Assembly (NCBI RefSeq): GCF_900108025.1
Contig: NZ_FNUS01000004.1
Span: 1 to 64,000 of the forward strand
Direction of reading: 5' to 3'
DNA length: 64,000 nucleotides
Source of the DNA: Halpernia humi
GTDB taxonomy: Bacteria > Bacteroidota > Bacteroidia > Flavobacteriales > Weeksellaceae
Position 1 is the first letter of the stretch, and every line of letters starts with the position of its first letter. The position numbers and the translations under genes are program-made. Under the pieces are notes generated by a model, which was not told where the DNA came from, did no database searches, and saw only the letters and a program-made list of their open reading frames with translations. Shown piece after piece: positions 26,386 to 34,694 of the stretch.

Positions 26386-26512
26386 ACCGCTAACATCACC
26401 TACCCAAAAGGCGGGGTTTCGTGTTCCAAAGACAGTTTTGTGGTTAATCAAACATTAATTTTTCAAATCAAGTTTTGTGGTAAAAGTCCCGCCCTTCGGG
26501 TAGCCGCCAACC
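26386..26512 (+). repeat. attC-like palindrome behind the DUF7336-like gene
   Basis: Starts ACCGCTAAC and ends at the G of the following GTTGGG. Inner arms CTACCCAAAAGGCGGG (26400-26415) and CCCGCCCTTCGGGTAG (26488-26503) pair at 14 of 16 positions. The 70-nt loop has a direct repeat (TTTTGTGGT). The layout AAC - spacer - arm - loop - arm - spacer - GTT and the length of about 130 bp are those of an attC site. Confidence 0.6.
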
Positions 26513-26690
26513 GTTGGGAAAAATCGCCCTTCGGGACGATTTTTCCCAACGTACGGCTCGGCTTCGCCGACAGTTGTGAAACCATCGTTGCATTCGCACG
26601 ACGTTTTCACAACTGTCGGCTTTGACGCATTCTGAAAAAGAAGTTTTCAACTTCCTTTTCAGAACGACAACAAAGCCGAGCCGTACGTTA
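26513..26690 (+). repeat. ORF-less palindromic cassette-like unit, copy 2
   Basis: Same 178-bp unit as at 25740-25917, in the same orientation, 773 bp downstream. Both copies are entire with equal borders. Copy 1 leads into GTTAGCGG, this one into GTTATATG, so the units are joined to different neighbours exactly at the GTT. Confidence 0.85.
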
Positions 26691-26727
26691 TATGCAATTT
26701 TAACAACACTATCCATAATTGACATTT

Positions 26728-27444
26728 ATGAAAATTATATCAACTTTTTTTTTACTTATTACGACTATTTGTTCCGCTCAAAGTATAAAATTTGAGAATC
26801 CAGAATTTGAAAAATTAGTTTTAACAAAATATCCTGAAATTGACGCAAACAAAAACAATCGGATTGAACAAAATGAAACTGAAAGTTTGGAAAAACTAAG
26901 TTTAATGGAAACAAATTTAACAAATGCAAATGACGTAAAGTATTTCAAAAATTTGACCTATTTATCACTTACAATCAACAATATTGAAGAATTCATAATT
27001 AAGGATTTTTTAAAATTAGAAAAACTATATATCGCAAGAAATAAGTTGAAAAAACTTGAAATTTCTAATCTACCATTACTAAATGAATTTGCTTGTGGTT
27101 TAAATCAATTAAAAACAGTTAAAATTAAAAACTGTCCTAATATTGTGTCTTTAAATATTATGGATAATCAAATAAAAAGGATTGACTTAAGTCAATTTAA
27201 AAAATTAAAATATTTGACTATTGATAATAATAAATTAGAAAATCTTGACTTATCGAATAATCTCGACTTGATACAAATTACTATTGACGATAATAATATT
27301 AAGACAATTGATATAACGAAAAATCAAAATCTTAAAATGAATATACTTTATATTGATGATGATGTCAAGATTATAGGAACACCTGAACAATTATCTAGAT
27401 ATAAACCTGCAACAAAAGTTGGACCTCCACCTCCAAGTAAATAA
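26728..27444 (+). CDS. Secreted leucine-rich-repeat protein
   Basis: 238 aa with a signal peptide (about 1-18, TTICSAQ). An EF-hand-like loop (EIDANKNNRIEQNE, about 34-47) precedes six or so degenerate LRR units of about 22 residues (LTYLSLTINNIEEF, LEKLYIARNKLKKLEI, LKYLTIDNNKLENLDL). The tail is KVGPPPPSK, with no type IX sorting domain, so it probably stays periplasmic. The start is the ATG at 26728; a TTG 3 codons upstream is less likely. It directly follows the second ORF-less unit and may be a cassette gene. Its own downstream attC-like site is not recognisable. Confidence 0.75.
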   Translation: MKIISTFFLLITTICSAQSIKFENPEFEKLVLTKYPEIDANKNNRIEQNETESLEKLSLMETNLTNANDVKYFKNLTYLSLTINNIEEFIIKDFLKLEKLYIARNKLKKLEISNLPLLNEFACGLNQLKTVKIKNCPNIVSLNIMDNQIKRIDLSQFKKLKYLTIDNNKLENLDLSNNLDLIQITIDDNNIKTIDITKNQNLKMNILYIDDDVKIIGTPEQLSRYKPATKVGPPPPSK

Positions 27445-27685
27445 AAACTACAGGTAACAAGGATAACCGCCCCACAACCCCAACATTTTCAATATTTTTT
27501 AAAAAAAATAAGATAAAAGAAAGTTCTTATAAAACGATTTTAGAAAGGTTTATTTTTATTGTAAGGATTTTTGCGTTTCTTAGAATGCGTTATTTTCCAA
27601 TACTGCGCATGTGCAACCCAAGACCAACAAATAAATAATAGTAGAGAAATAACAGCTTATCTAATAAAATTACACTACATTTATA

Positions 27686-27708
27686 AGCACGGATTAAAAC
27701 GCCGTGCT
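27686..27708. repeat. CACGG hairpin in the gap before the AraC gene
   Basis: AGCACGG (27686-27692) pairs with CCGTGCT (27702-27708). A related hairpin, AGCACGGATT, occurs at 46211-46233. The remaining gap 27445-27786 is AT-rich and shows no gene apart from a 29-codon frame starting at 27735. Confidence 0.6.
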
Positions 27709-27786
27709 AACGTTCTAAAAAACCAAATGATGAAATGAAAAAAGCGTGTATTTTACTACCATACTCATTTTATTACGTCAACCTAT

Positions 27787-28863
27787 ATGATTTTAGCCAA
27801 ATGGTTTCAATTTGTAAAACCTAACTTTAATTTCTTCAAAGACGGGTTTTTTGAATTTCCTTTCTTAGCCAATACGCCCGAATTATTTATCGAATCTACC
27901 ATAAAATCTCCCGGAAGCAAACATGTTCCCGAAGAGCAAGCCGTTTACCGAAACAATCCCTTCATTAAAGGAGAAATGCGCTATCGCAAAATAGATGAAG
28001 GATTGTGGCTTACCATCACCAGTGTAAAATTCAAATACAACACCATAATCAAATCGGCTTACGACAGAGATCTTCCAAGTGAGCACTACTCTATTACTTT
28101 TACCGTTTTTGAAAGTGAAGTAAAACTTCAAAACACTTTTATCAATAAAATGCCATTTTTTAATAAATTTTGGAGTTTAAAAAAGCCCGGTACAGACGTG
28201 GGAGCGAGTTTTTATAAAGGCTCAAAATGCGAATTTTATATTTTTTACGTCAGCCCAAGTTGGTTAGAAAAACACATTCCGCTTGATAAATTGGATGCAA
28301 AAACTCCTTTTAAAATGTTTTTAGATTCCGATAAAGGTTTTATTTCTTACCAAGATATTGTGCCCAATGCAGAACATTTTGCGCATGAGATTTTGCATAT
28401 TTTTAAGACTTTTAAAGAAGATGTTTTTAATGAAACACTATTAAAAACGCAGGCTTTAAGTTTGATCTCCTCTTTTTTTAAAAATGCAGTTGCAGATCTA
28501 CGAAGCGGAAATTATCGGGAAAAAGGCAGCATTGATTATAAATTAATTGCGAAATGCGAAAGTATAATCTCTACCAATTTATCAGAACAATTTATCGGGA
28601 TTGATGCACTTGCTCTAAAACTAAATATATCGCCAACTAAATTGAAAACAGATTTCAAATCGGTGTATGGAACCTCGATATTACAGTATATTATTGAGAA
28701 AAAAATGCAATTGGCCATGCAACTTTTGCTAAGCACCGAAATGCAAATAAAGCACATTTGCTATCAAGTGGGCTACGAAAGCCCAAGTAAATTTAGCGCA
28801 GCATTCAAGAAAAAACATGGCAAACTTCCTTCAGATTTTCGACCAGAAAACGCATCCAACTAA
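27787..28863 (+). CDS. AraC-family transcriptional regulator
   Basis: 358-aa DNA-binding regulator. The C-terminal third is a two-helix-turn-helix AraC domain: IGIDALALKLNISPTKLKTD (first HTH, about 275-295) and MQIKHICYQVGYESPSKFSA (second HTH, about 318-337), then FKKKHGKLPSDFR. The N-terminal about 230 residues look like a cupin-type sensor (IKGEMRYRKIDEGLWL). Ligand and targets are unknown. No operon partner is adjacent; it stands alone between cassette-like DNA and a degraded region. Confidence 0.88.
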   Translation: MILAKWFQFVKPNFNFFKDGFFEFPFLANTPELFIESTIKSPGSKHVPEEQAVYRNNPFIKGEMRYRKIDEGLWLTITSVKFKYNTIIKSAYDRDLPSEHYSITFTVFESEVKLQNTFINKMPFFNKFWSLKKPGTDVGASFYKGSKCEFYIFYVSPSWLEKHIPLDKLDAKTPFKMFLDSDKGFISYQDIVPNAEHFAHEILHIFKTFKEDVFNETLLKTQALSLISSFFKNAVADLRSGNYREKGSIDYKLIAKCESIISTNLSEQFIGIDALALKLNISPTKLKTDFKSVYGTSILQYIIEKKMQLAMQLLLSTEMQIKHICYQVGYESPSKFSAAFKKKHGKLPSDFRPENASN

Positions 28864-29319
28864 TTCATTTTTTTTCGAGAAAAAATAAACAAAAGATGTC
28901 CGATTGGGCTATCGATTTGTCTGAATGGGCTACTGCAGATGATTTTTAGATATTAATTTTGCATCAGTAATCTAAGATCCAAACTGCATAAATAAAAAGT
29001 GTAGTCCTATTTTAATTTTTTATTAAATAAAAGTATAGTTTATTGGTTCTAAAGACACAATTGATGAAGAAAGTTGCACAAAAAAAATGTGCAGCTTTTT
29101 TTTATGAAAATCTCTCTAAATAAATTAATATTCTAAATTAAAACCTTTACTACAAAGTAACTTTTGCTACTTTTGCAATTAAATGTTTTGTAATAATGAC
29201 AGCAAAATTCAAGCAATACAGTCTCAATTTTAAAAATCAGAGTTTGACAAACTTATTTTTGACAACTTAAAAGAAAATAATCTGTAAGACAAATTTGAAA
29301 ATTAAGAAGCAAAAAAATC
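28864..29319. other. AT-rich gap without recognisable genes
   Basis: No credible ORF. A 24-codon frame starting at ATG 29197 has no homology I recognise. A short GCACAAAAAAAATGTGC-type inverted repeat near 29073-29095 could be a weak hairpin. The stretch runs into the ParD fragment and looks like decayed DNA. Confidence 0.45.
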
Positions 29320-29520
29320 ATATTCAAATATAAAAATTTAAGTGAAGTTATTCGTGCAGGACTTCGACTTTTAGAAGATGAAGAAAGTAAAGTTATTACT
29401 TTGAGAAATGCAATTCAAAAAGGTTTAGAAAGTCCAAGAGTTGAAGATTTTGACTTTGACGAAAATTTAATACGCCTAAAAGCCGAAAAAAGAAAAATCG
29501 GGATATTTAAAAGGAAGTAG
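29320..29520 (+). pseudogene. ParD-type antitoxin fragment
   Basis: The frame from 29320 to TAG at 29518-29520 reads KYKNLSEVIRAGLRLLEDEE, then SKVITLRNAIQKGLESPRVEDFDF, cut here below the length limit as SKVITLRNAIQKGLESP. This is the ParD/CopG antitoxin core (SEVIRAGLRLLE is diagnostic). The N-terminal ribbon-helix start is missing, upstream codons run into stops and there is no ATG or RBS. No ParE toxin follows. It is fused out of frame to a methyltransferase tail. Confidence 0.75.
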
Positions 29521-29895
29521 CGGAGACAGAACTTACTTCTACTATCACAATTTAGAAAACTTAGAGCCTGTTTAAATTTCATTCAATAAATTTTTTATAG
29601 CCTTTTCTTAATTTTCTAAATTAAAATAAAATCTGTTTATTCTTAAATTTAACATTAAGAATTTCAGTGAGTTAAGTTTATTCTGATTAAGCAATCAATA
29701 AATTGATTTTTATTAAGTTTTTTAAGCGAAAATGGCTTAATTCCTTAATGGTAAAAATAAATTATAAATTTAAACAGGCTCTTAACAAACCAATTAAAAC
29801 TTAACAATTTTGAAAAGCAAAATGTAATACGTAAAAATTATATTAAAAATTACAAAACAAAAGAAATCCATACAATTATTATAGCAGAAAAATAA
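29498..29895 (+). pseudogene. Methyltransferase-like C-terminal remnant split by a MITE
   Basis: In frame +, codons around 29498-29563 read SGYLKGSSGDRTYFYYHNLE. The frame is broken by the 218-bp MITE. If the MITE and one TTA copy are removed it continues for 37 codons to TAA at 29893-29895, reading NQLKLNNFEKQNVIRKNY and ending KTKEIHTIIIAEK. That looks like the C-terminus of a class I SAM methyltransferase. The N-terminal SAM-binding part is absent, so the gene was already broken on its 5' side. Confidence 0.6.
29564..29781. mobile_element. 218-bp MITE with 16-bp inverted ends and TTA duplication
   Basis: Perfect terminal inverted repeats GAGCCTGTTTAAATTT (29564-29579 and 29766-29781). TTA flanks both sides (29561-29563, 29782-29784), a 3-bp target duplication. 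The interior is AT-rich and encodes nothing, so it would need a transposase in trans. The end sequence and 3-bp duplication suggest an IS5-type parent, but this is inference. Precise excision restores the reading frame across the site. Confidence 0.8.
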
Positions 29896-30069
29896 TCGAA
29901 TACCTATTTGCAGTTTGGTGCAAATGTCAATTTTTTGGTAAATTTAATTTTTTAAATTAGCATTTGTAAATACTTTAGCGTTTTTATACTAAAATTAAAG
30001 TCAAAAGCAAAAAGCAATAAAATCAGGCAAAGTGTAGCAAAAAGTAACACCAAAAATACGACTAAAAAA

Positions 30070-30537
30070 ATGATCCCTCAAAAAATAACTCCTTCAATTT
30101 GGGTCGAAACAACTGATGCCAAAGAAGTTGCCGATTACTATCTTTCCATATTTAAAGATGGTAAACTAAAACAACATCACAAATACACAAACCCACCAGA
30201 AGCAGGTGGTGGAAACTTTGAAACTGCTACCATTGAAATTGCAGGCCTAGAATTAAGCATTTTAGCAGCAGGGCCATTTCAGAAATTTAATGAATCCGTA
30301 TCTTTAGTCATTAACACAAAAGACCAGGCCGAAACAGATTATTATTGGAACGCCTTAACTAAAAATGGCGGACAAGAAAGTTCCTGCGGTTGGTGCAAAG
30401 ACAAATACGGCTTATCGTGGCAAGTAGTTCCCGTAAAATATTTTGACCTCATAAATAACGATGACCCAAATGTAAGAGATAAAGCGATTAGGAATACACT
30501 TAAACAGAAAAAGTTAATACTTTCCGAACTTATTTAA
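30070..30537 (+). CDS. VOC-family protein (PhnB-like)
   Basis: 155 aa. PQKITPSIWVETTDAKEVAD then DYYLSIFKDGKL, and NFETATIEIAGLELSILAAG, CGWCKDKYGLSWQVVP, show a vicinal-oxygen-chelate fold of the 3-demethylubiquinone methyltransferase-like/PhnB group. No known catalytic residues can be assigned, and many members are of unknown function. It stands alone after the degraded region. Confidence 0.82.
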   Translation: MIPQKITPSIWVETTDAKEVADYYLSIFKDGKLKQHHKYTNPPEAGGGNFETATIEIAGLELSILAAGPFQKFNESVSLVINTKDQAETDYYWNALTKNGGQESSCGWCKDKYGLSWQVVPVKYFDLINNDDPNVRDKAIRNTLKQKKLILSELI

Positions 30538-30753
30538 TTATTTACAAACTGCTTTGCAGAAATTGGAAGACAAAATTCACACAGACAGAAAAAAAGACCC
30601 ATTTGAGGACGCATCCAAAAGTGAGTACATAACAATATTCTTAAGGCAGATTTGTGCTTTTTCAAACATCTATTTTAAAAACTAGGTTTTGTAGTAGAAA
30701 CCTTGCTCATCGACAAATATAAAATAGTTGGAAAATCAATTAAATTAATTAAA

Positions 30754-31815
30754 ATGACCTCCAAATTCAAAAAATACATCCTCAACTTCAAAAATCCCAG
30801 CGGAACGTCGCGCGGTATTTTAAATATAAAAGAAACTTTTTTTCTAGAAATATTTGATGGCGATAAAAAAGGAATTGGCGAATGCGCACTTTTCCGAGGT
30901 TTGAGTTTTGATGATGTTCCGGCTTATGAAGAAAAACTAACTTGGCTTTGTGAACATATTAATGAAAACCCTGAAGTTTTAAAGCAAGAATTACAAAATT
31001 TCCCTTCCATTTGGTTTGGCTACGAACAAGCAATTTTAAACTTAAATCTACCAGAAAACATTTATTTCCCAAGTGAATTTACCGAAGGAAAATCTTCCAT
31101 AAAAATCAACGGATTAATCTGGATGGGAAACGCCGCGTTTATGCAAAGCCAAATTGAAGAAAAAGTAGCGCAAGGTTTTGATTGCATCAAACTAAAAATC
31201 GGCGTAGATTGGGTTTCTGAAAAAGAAATTTTAAAACATTTAAGACAAAATTTTTCCAGCGAAATTTTAGAATTACGCGTCGATGCAAACGGTGGATTTT
31301 CTTTTGACGAAGCAAAAATAGTTTTGCAGGAATTGGTCGATTTAGAAATTCATTCTATTGAACAACCGATAAAAGCGATTTCAAAAGAACCAAGAACCAA
31401 GAGCCAAGAATCAAGAAATTCAACGGATTGCTTCGTTCCTCGCAATGAAATGGCGGAACTTTGCGCCGAAACACCTACGCCGATCGCTTTGGATGAAGAA
31501 TTAATTGGCGTGATAAATTTTGCAGAAAAAAAACAACTTTTAGAACAAATAAAACCGCAATATATCATCTTGAAACCCGCTTTGGTAGGCGGTTTTTCTG
31601 GTTGCGACGAATGGATTTCTTTAGCAGAAAATCTCAATATCGGTTGGTGGATTACTTCGGCTTTAGAAAGCAACATTGGTTTAAACGCAATTGCGCAATA
31701 TACTTTTACCAAAAACAATAAAATGCCGCAAGGTTTGGGAACCGGCGCGCTTTTCACGAATAATTTTCCTTCCGTTTTAGAATTAAATGGAGATCAACTT
31801 TCGTTTAAAATTTGA
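30754..31815 (+). CDS. menC: o-Succinylbenzoate synthase
   Basis: Enolase-superfamily dehydratase of menaquinone synthesis. 353 aa. KLKIGVDW holds the catalytic Lys pair region, LRVDANGGFSFDEA the first metal Asp, HSIEQPIK the Glu and PIALDEEL the Asp; IILKPALVGGF carries the second Lys. Between SIEQPIK and the ALDEEL strand lies an extra in-frame segment of about 23 residues (EPRTKSQESRNS, CFVPRNE) encoded by repeat-like DNA. The start at 30754 gives the normal N-terminus; an upstream ATG adds 17 residues with no homology. Confidence 0.9.
   Translation: MTSKFKKYILNFKNPSGTSRGILNIKETFFLEIFDGDKKGIGECALFRGLSFDDVPAYEEKLTWLCEHINENPEVLKQELQNFPSIWFGYEQAILNLNLPENIYFPSEFTEGKSSIKINGLIWMGNAAFMQSQIEEKVAQGFDCIKLKIGVDWVSEKEILKHLRQNFSSEILELRVDANGGFSFDEAKIVLQELVDLEIHSIEQPIKAISKEPRTKSQESRNSTDCFVPRNEMAELCAETPTPIALDEELIGVINFAEKKQLLEQIKPQYIILKPALVGGFSGCDEWISLAENLNIGWWITSALESNIGLNAIAQYTFTKNNKMPQGLGTGALFTNNFPSVLELNGDQLSFKI
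31379..31450 (+). repeat. Intergenic-type repeat inserted in menC
   Basis: Short AGAACCAAGAACCAAGAGCC units are followed by GATTGCTTCGTTCCTCGCAA, a sequence type I recall as a common dispersed repeat in Bacteroidota (on the other strand TTGCGAGGAACGAAGCAATC). Here it is in frame in menC and adds about 23 codons. Confidence 0.6.
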
Positions 31816-31820
31816 TTATT

Positions 31821-32765
31821 TTATTTCAGTACAGAAAAACGGTAAGATAAACTGAAGCACATATAAATTCTTTTAAAAAATGATGGTTTTTTATCTATTT
31901 TATAAAAATCATAATTATTCAAGATGTAGTTAAAATTAATTAAATTTTGGCGCAAAAGTTTAACATAGGTAGAAAAATTTGGTTTTTTTGAAATGGTTTG
32001 GTTTAAAACTGAAAAATAATTAACCATTTTTCGAGAGGTGCTTATCTGCGAAATTGCATACGCGTTAGAAGCCACGTAAATGTAATAGTTCATTCGCATT
32101 TTGGTCGAAGTACTATTTGGATGTTGCCTAAAATAAACCAACGACTTATTTAAAAATTTAATTTTCCCTACATCTAAAAGTATCAATGTAAGAACATAAT
32201 CAAAATAAATCTTATTTCTATCTTTTATTTTCGACATCCTTTCAATGATGTAAGGAATTTGATTAGAACGAATCAAAATCGTATGTCCCGCCACAATATT
32301 TTTCAAGGCTAAATCAATCGGGAAAGAATAATAAGGTTTAATTTTATTGGGATCTCTTTTTGATTTGCAGATCGTATTAACGTCGCTTTCATTGTATAAA
32401 AGATAAGAATTTGAAAAGTTCATCAAAACATTTTCATCTTCTTTCACCAAATCTGCCAATTGAATCTCGATTTTATTTTTGAGCCAAATATCATCTTGAT
32501 CGGCGAAAAATAGATACTCAGATTTCACATATTTCAACCCAGAAAGAAAATTATTGAAATATCCTAAATTTTTCTCATTTTGATGAAATTCAATTCTATC
32601 ATCAGTTAAAATCAATTTCTTTAAAATCTCAACTGTTCGATCCGAAGAAATATCATCAACAATAATTAACTTAAAATCTTTGTGCGTTTGGTCTAAAATA
32701 GATTGTATTTGTTGCTCAATAAAATCTTCACCATTGTAAGTACACATTAAAATATCAACTCTCAT
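31821..32765 (-). CDS. Glycosyltransferase family 2 (rhamnosyltransferase-like)
   Basis: 314-aa GT2 enzyme: VDILMCTYNGEDFIEQQIQS at the start, IIVDDISSDRT, NEKNLGYFNNFLSGL, the DXD-type FADQDDIW (about 90-97) and LALKNIVAGHTILI. This subgroup often transfers rhamnose or similar sugars to surface glycans. It sits alone, convergent with menC (5 bp between stops). The dTDP-rhamnose gene rfbD is 30 kb away. Confidence 0.87.
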   Translation of the reverse strand: MRVDILMCTYNGEDFIEQQIQSILDQTHKDFKLIIVDDISSDRTVEILKKLILTDDRIEFHQNEKNLGYFNNFLSGLKYVKSEYLFFADQDDIWLKNKIEIQLADLVKEDENVLMNFSNSYLLYNESDVNTICKSKRDPNKIKPYYSFPIDLALKNIVAGHTILIRSNQIPYIIERMSKIKDRNKIYFDYVLTLILLDVGKIKFLNKSLVYFRQHPNSTSTKMRMNYYIYVASNAYAISQISTSRKMVNYFSVLNQTISKKPNFSTYVKLLRQNLINFNYILNNYDFYKIDKKPSFFKRIYMCFSLSYRFSVLK

Positions 32766-32939
32766 TCTTTCAATTTTACCTCAACTTTTTTGGTTGATTT
32801 AGATTTTATTTATACCAAAAATATTATTTTGCAAAATAAAGATAAATTAATAATACGGCGGAAATATTAATAATTAATTAAATCTATTTTTAATATTAGA
32901 AAATTGGATATGCAAAATAAAAATTCCCTCACTTTTGTT

Positions 32940-32947
32940 TAAATTTG
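32940..32947 (+). promoter_or_regulatory. TAnnTTTG box, possible leaderless glnS
   Basis: TAAATTTG ends 4 nt before the first ATG of glnS. Transcription would begin at that ATG or use the second ATG four codons later with a short leader. No clear -33 TTG. Confidence 0.4.
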
Positions 32948-32951
32948 CAAA

Positions 32952-34637
32952 ATGAATAATCCTATGGAAGAAGAAAAAAAATCCCTCAATTTTATCGAGC
33001 AAATTATAGAAGAAGATTTAGCCAATGGTTTATCGAAAGACAAATTGCGATTTCGTTTTCCGCCGGAACCAAACGGATATCTTCACGTAGGTCACACAAA
33101 GGCGATTTGCATTAATTTTGGTTTGGGTGAAAAATATAACGCGCCCGTAAATCTTCGTTTTGATGACACCAATCCTGAAAAAGAAGAGCAAGAATTTGTA
33201 GATTCCATCAAAAAAGATATTGATTGGTTGGGTTTTAAATATGATAAGGAATTGTATGCTTCAGATTATTTTGATGATTTATACAATTGGGCTGTGCAAA
33301 TGATCAAGGACGGAAAAGCCTATATCGACGAGCAAAAATCCGAAGAAATTACCGAACAAAGAAAAAATCCTTTTGAAGACGGCGTAGAATCACCTTACAG
33401 AAACAGGCCAGTTGAAGAAAGTTTAAAACTTTTTGAAGGCATGAAAAACGGCGAATTTGAAGTCGGAACCATGAGTTTGCGCGCAAAAATCGACATGAAA
33501 TCGCCAAATATGAATATGCGCGATCCTGTGATGTACCGAATTTTGAAAAAAAACCACCACAGAACGGGCGACAAATGGAAGATTTACCCAATGTACGATT
33601 GGGCACACGGCGAAAGTGATTATTTAGAACAAATTTCGCACTCACTTTGTAGTTTAGAATTTGAAAATCACCGTCCACTTTACGATTGGTATTTAAACCA
33701 AATTTATAAAGAAGGAACGGTGCGAAATAAGCAGCGCGAGTTTGCGAGAATGAATGTTTCTTATTTAATTACATCCAAAAGAAAACTGCAAAGATTGGTC
33801 GCAGAAAATGTGGTAACTGGATGGGACGATCCAAGAATGCCGACAATTTCCGGGATGCGAAGAAAAGGTTACACACCAAATTCGATTAAAAATTTTATTG
33901 AAAAAGTAGGCGTTGCAAAACGTGAAAACTTAATAGACATCGCACTTTTAGAATTTTGCGTGCGCGAAGATTTGAATAAAGTCGCCAAAAGAATGATGGC
34001 GGTTTTGGATCCTGTGAAATTAATTATAGAAAATTATCCGGAAGATAAAGTTGAAATGCTGGAAACGGAAAATAATCCGGAAGATGAAAATGCAGGAACA
34101 CGGCAAATTCCTTTCGGCAGAGAACTTTACATTGAAAAAGAAGATTTTAGGGAAGAAGCAAACAAGAAATTTTTCCGTTTAAAATTGGGCGGTGAAGTTC
34201 GTTTAAAATCTGGTTACATCATTAAAGCAGAACGCGTAGATAAAGATGAAAATGGTGAAATCACAACGATTTACGCTACTTACGACGAGAAAAGTAAATC
34301 TGGAAGTGGAACGGAAGAAAGTTTAAGAAAAGTAAAAGGAACGCTTCATTGGGTTTCTGCGAAAAATGCGTTGCCAATTGAAGTGAGAATGTATGAAAGA
34401 CTTTTCACCGTAGAGCAGCCAGATGGAGAAAAAGAAACCGACTTTTTAGAATTTGTTAATCCAAATTCTTTAAAAATTATTAATGGTTTTGGTGAGCCAA
34501 ATTTGAAAGATGTTGCCGTAGAAGAACCGTTGCAATTTCAACGTTTGGGTTATTTTACGAAAGACAGAGATTCTTCAGAAAATCATTTGGTTTTTAATCA
34601 AACTGTGACTTTGAAAGATAGTTTTAAACCGGAATAA
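32952..34637 (+). CDS. glnS: Glutaminyl-tRNA synthetase
   Basis: Class I enzyme charging tRNA-Gln. 561 aa. PPEPNGYLHVGHTKAICINF has the HIGH motif as HVGH (45-48), RFDDTNPEKE follows, and SYLITSKRKLQRLV holds the KMSKS-like loop. The C-terminal anticodon-binding domain is present (about 345-560). Met5 (32964) is an alternative start. Having GlnRS makes the indirect GatCAB route for Gln unnecessary. Confidence 0.96.
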   Translation: MNNPMEEEKKSLNFIEQIIEEDLANGLSKDKLRFRFPPEPNGYLHVGHTKAICINFGLGEKYNAPVNLRFDDTNPEKEEQEFVDSIKKDIDWLGFKYDKELYASDYFDDLYNWAVQMIKDGKAYIDEQKSEEITEQRKNPFEDGVESPYRNRPVEESLKLFEGMKNGEFEVGTMSLRAKIDMKSPNMNMRDPVMYRILKKNHHRTGDKWKIYPMYDWAHGESDYLEQISHSLCSLEFENHRPLYDWYLNQIYKEGTVRNKQREFARMNVSYLITSKRKLQRLVAENVVTGWDDPRMPTISGMRRKGYTPNSIKNFIEKVGVAKRENLIDIALLEFCVREDLNKVAKRMMAVLDPVKLIIENYPEDKVEMLETENNPEDENAGTRQIPFGRELYIEKEDFREEANKKFFRLKLGGEVRLKSGYIIKAERVDKDENGEITTIYATYDEKSKSGSGTEESLRKVKGTLHWVSAKNALPIEVRMYERLFTVEQPDGEKETDFLEFVNPNSLKIINGFGEPNLKDVAVEEPLQFQRLGYFTKDRDSSENHLVFNQTVTLKDSFKPE

Positions 34638-34660
34638 AAAGTAGAATTTTTATAAAATTG

Positions 34661-34694
34661 AAGCGTTGATTTATTTTAAATCAACGCTTTTTTC
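34661..34694 (+). terminator. Bidirectional-looking terminator of glnS
   Basis: A perfect 13-bp stem (34661-34673 with 34677-34689), TTT loop, then T run. It overlaps the stop codon of the convergent small gene, so the two genes share DNA at their ends. Confidence 0.85.

Noticed and set aside
26362-26625. ORF across the attC-like palindrome and second ORF-less unit
   Set aside because: It is made up of the repeat DNA in one frame, has no start signal and the same DNA in copy 1 does not keep it.
25395-26727. Prophage or transposon at the cassette region
   Set aside because: No integrase, transposase, terminase or other phage gene is present, and the borders are GTT joins and not IS ends.
27735-27824. 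Start of a second gene or a frameshifted N-terminus of the AraC regulator
   Set aside because: A 29-codon frame from the ATG at 27735 ends in a stop, is out of frame with the regulator and shows no domain.
28864-29319. Intact toxin-antitoxin operon before the ParD fragment
   Set aside because: No open frame encodes the antitoxin N-terminus or a toxin; stops interrupt all frames.
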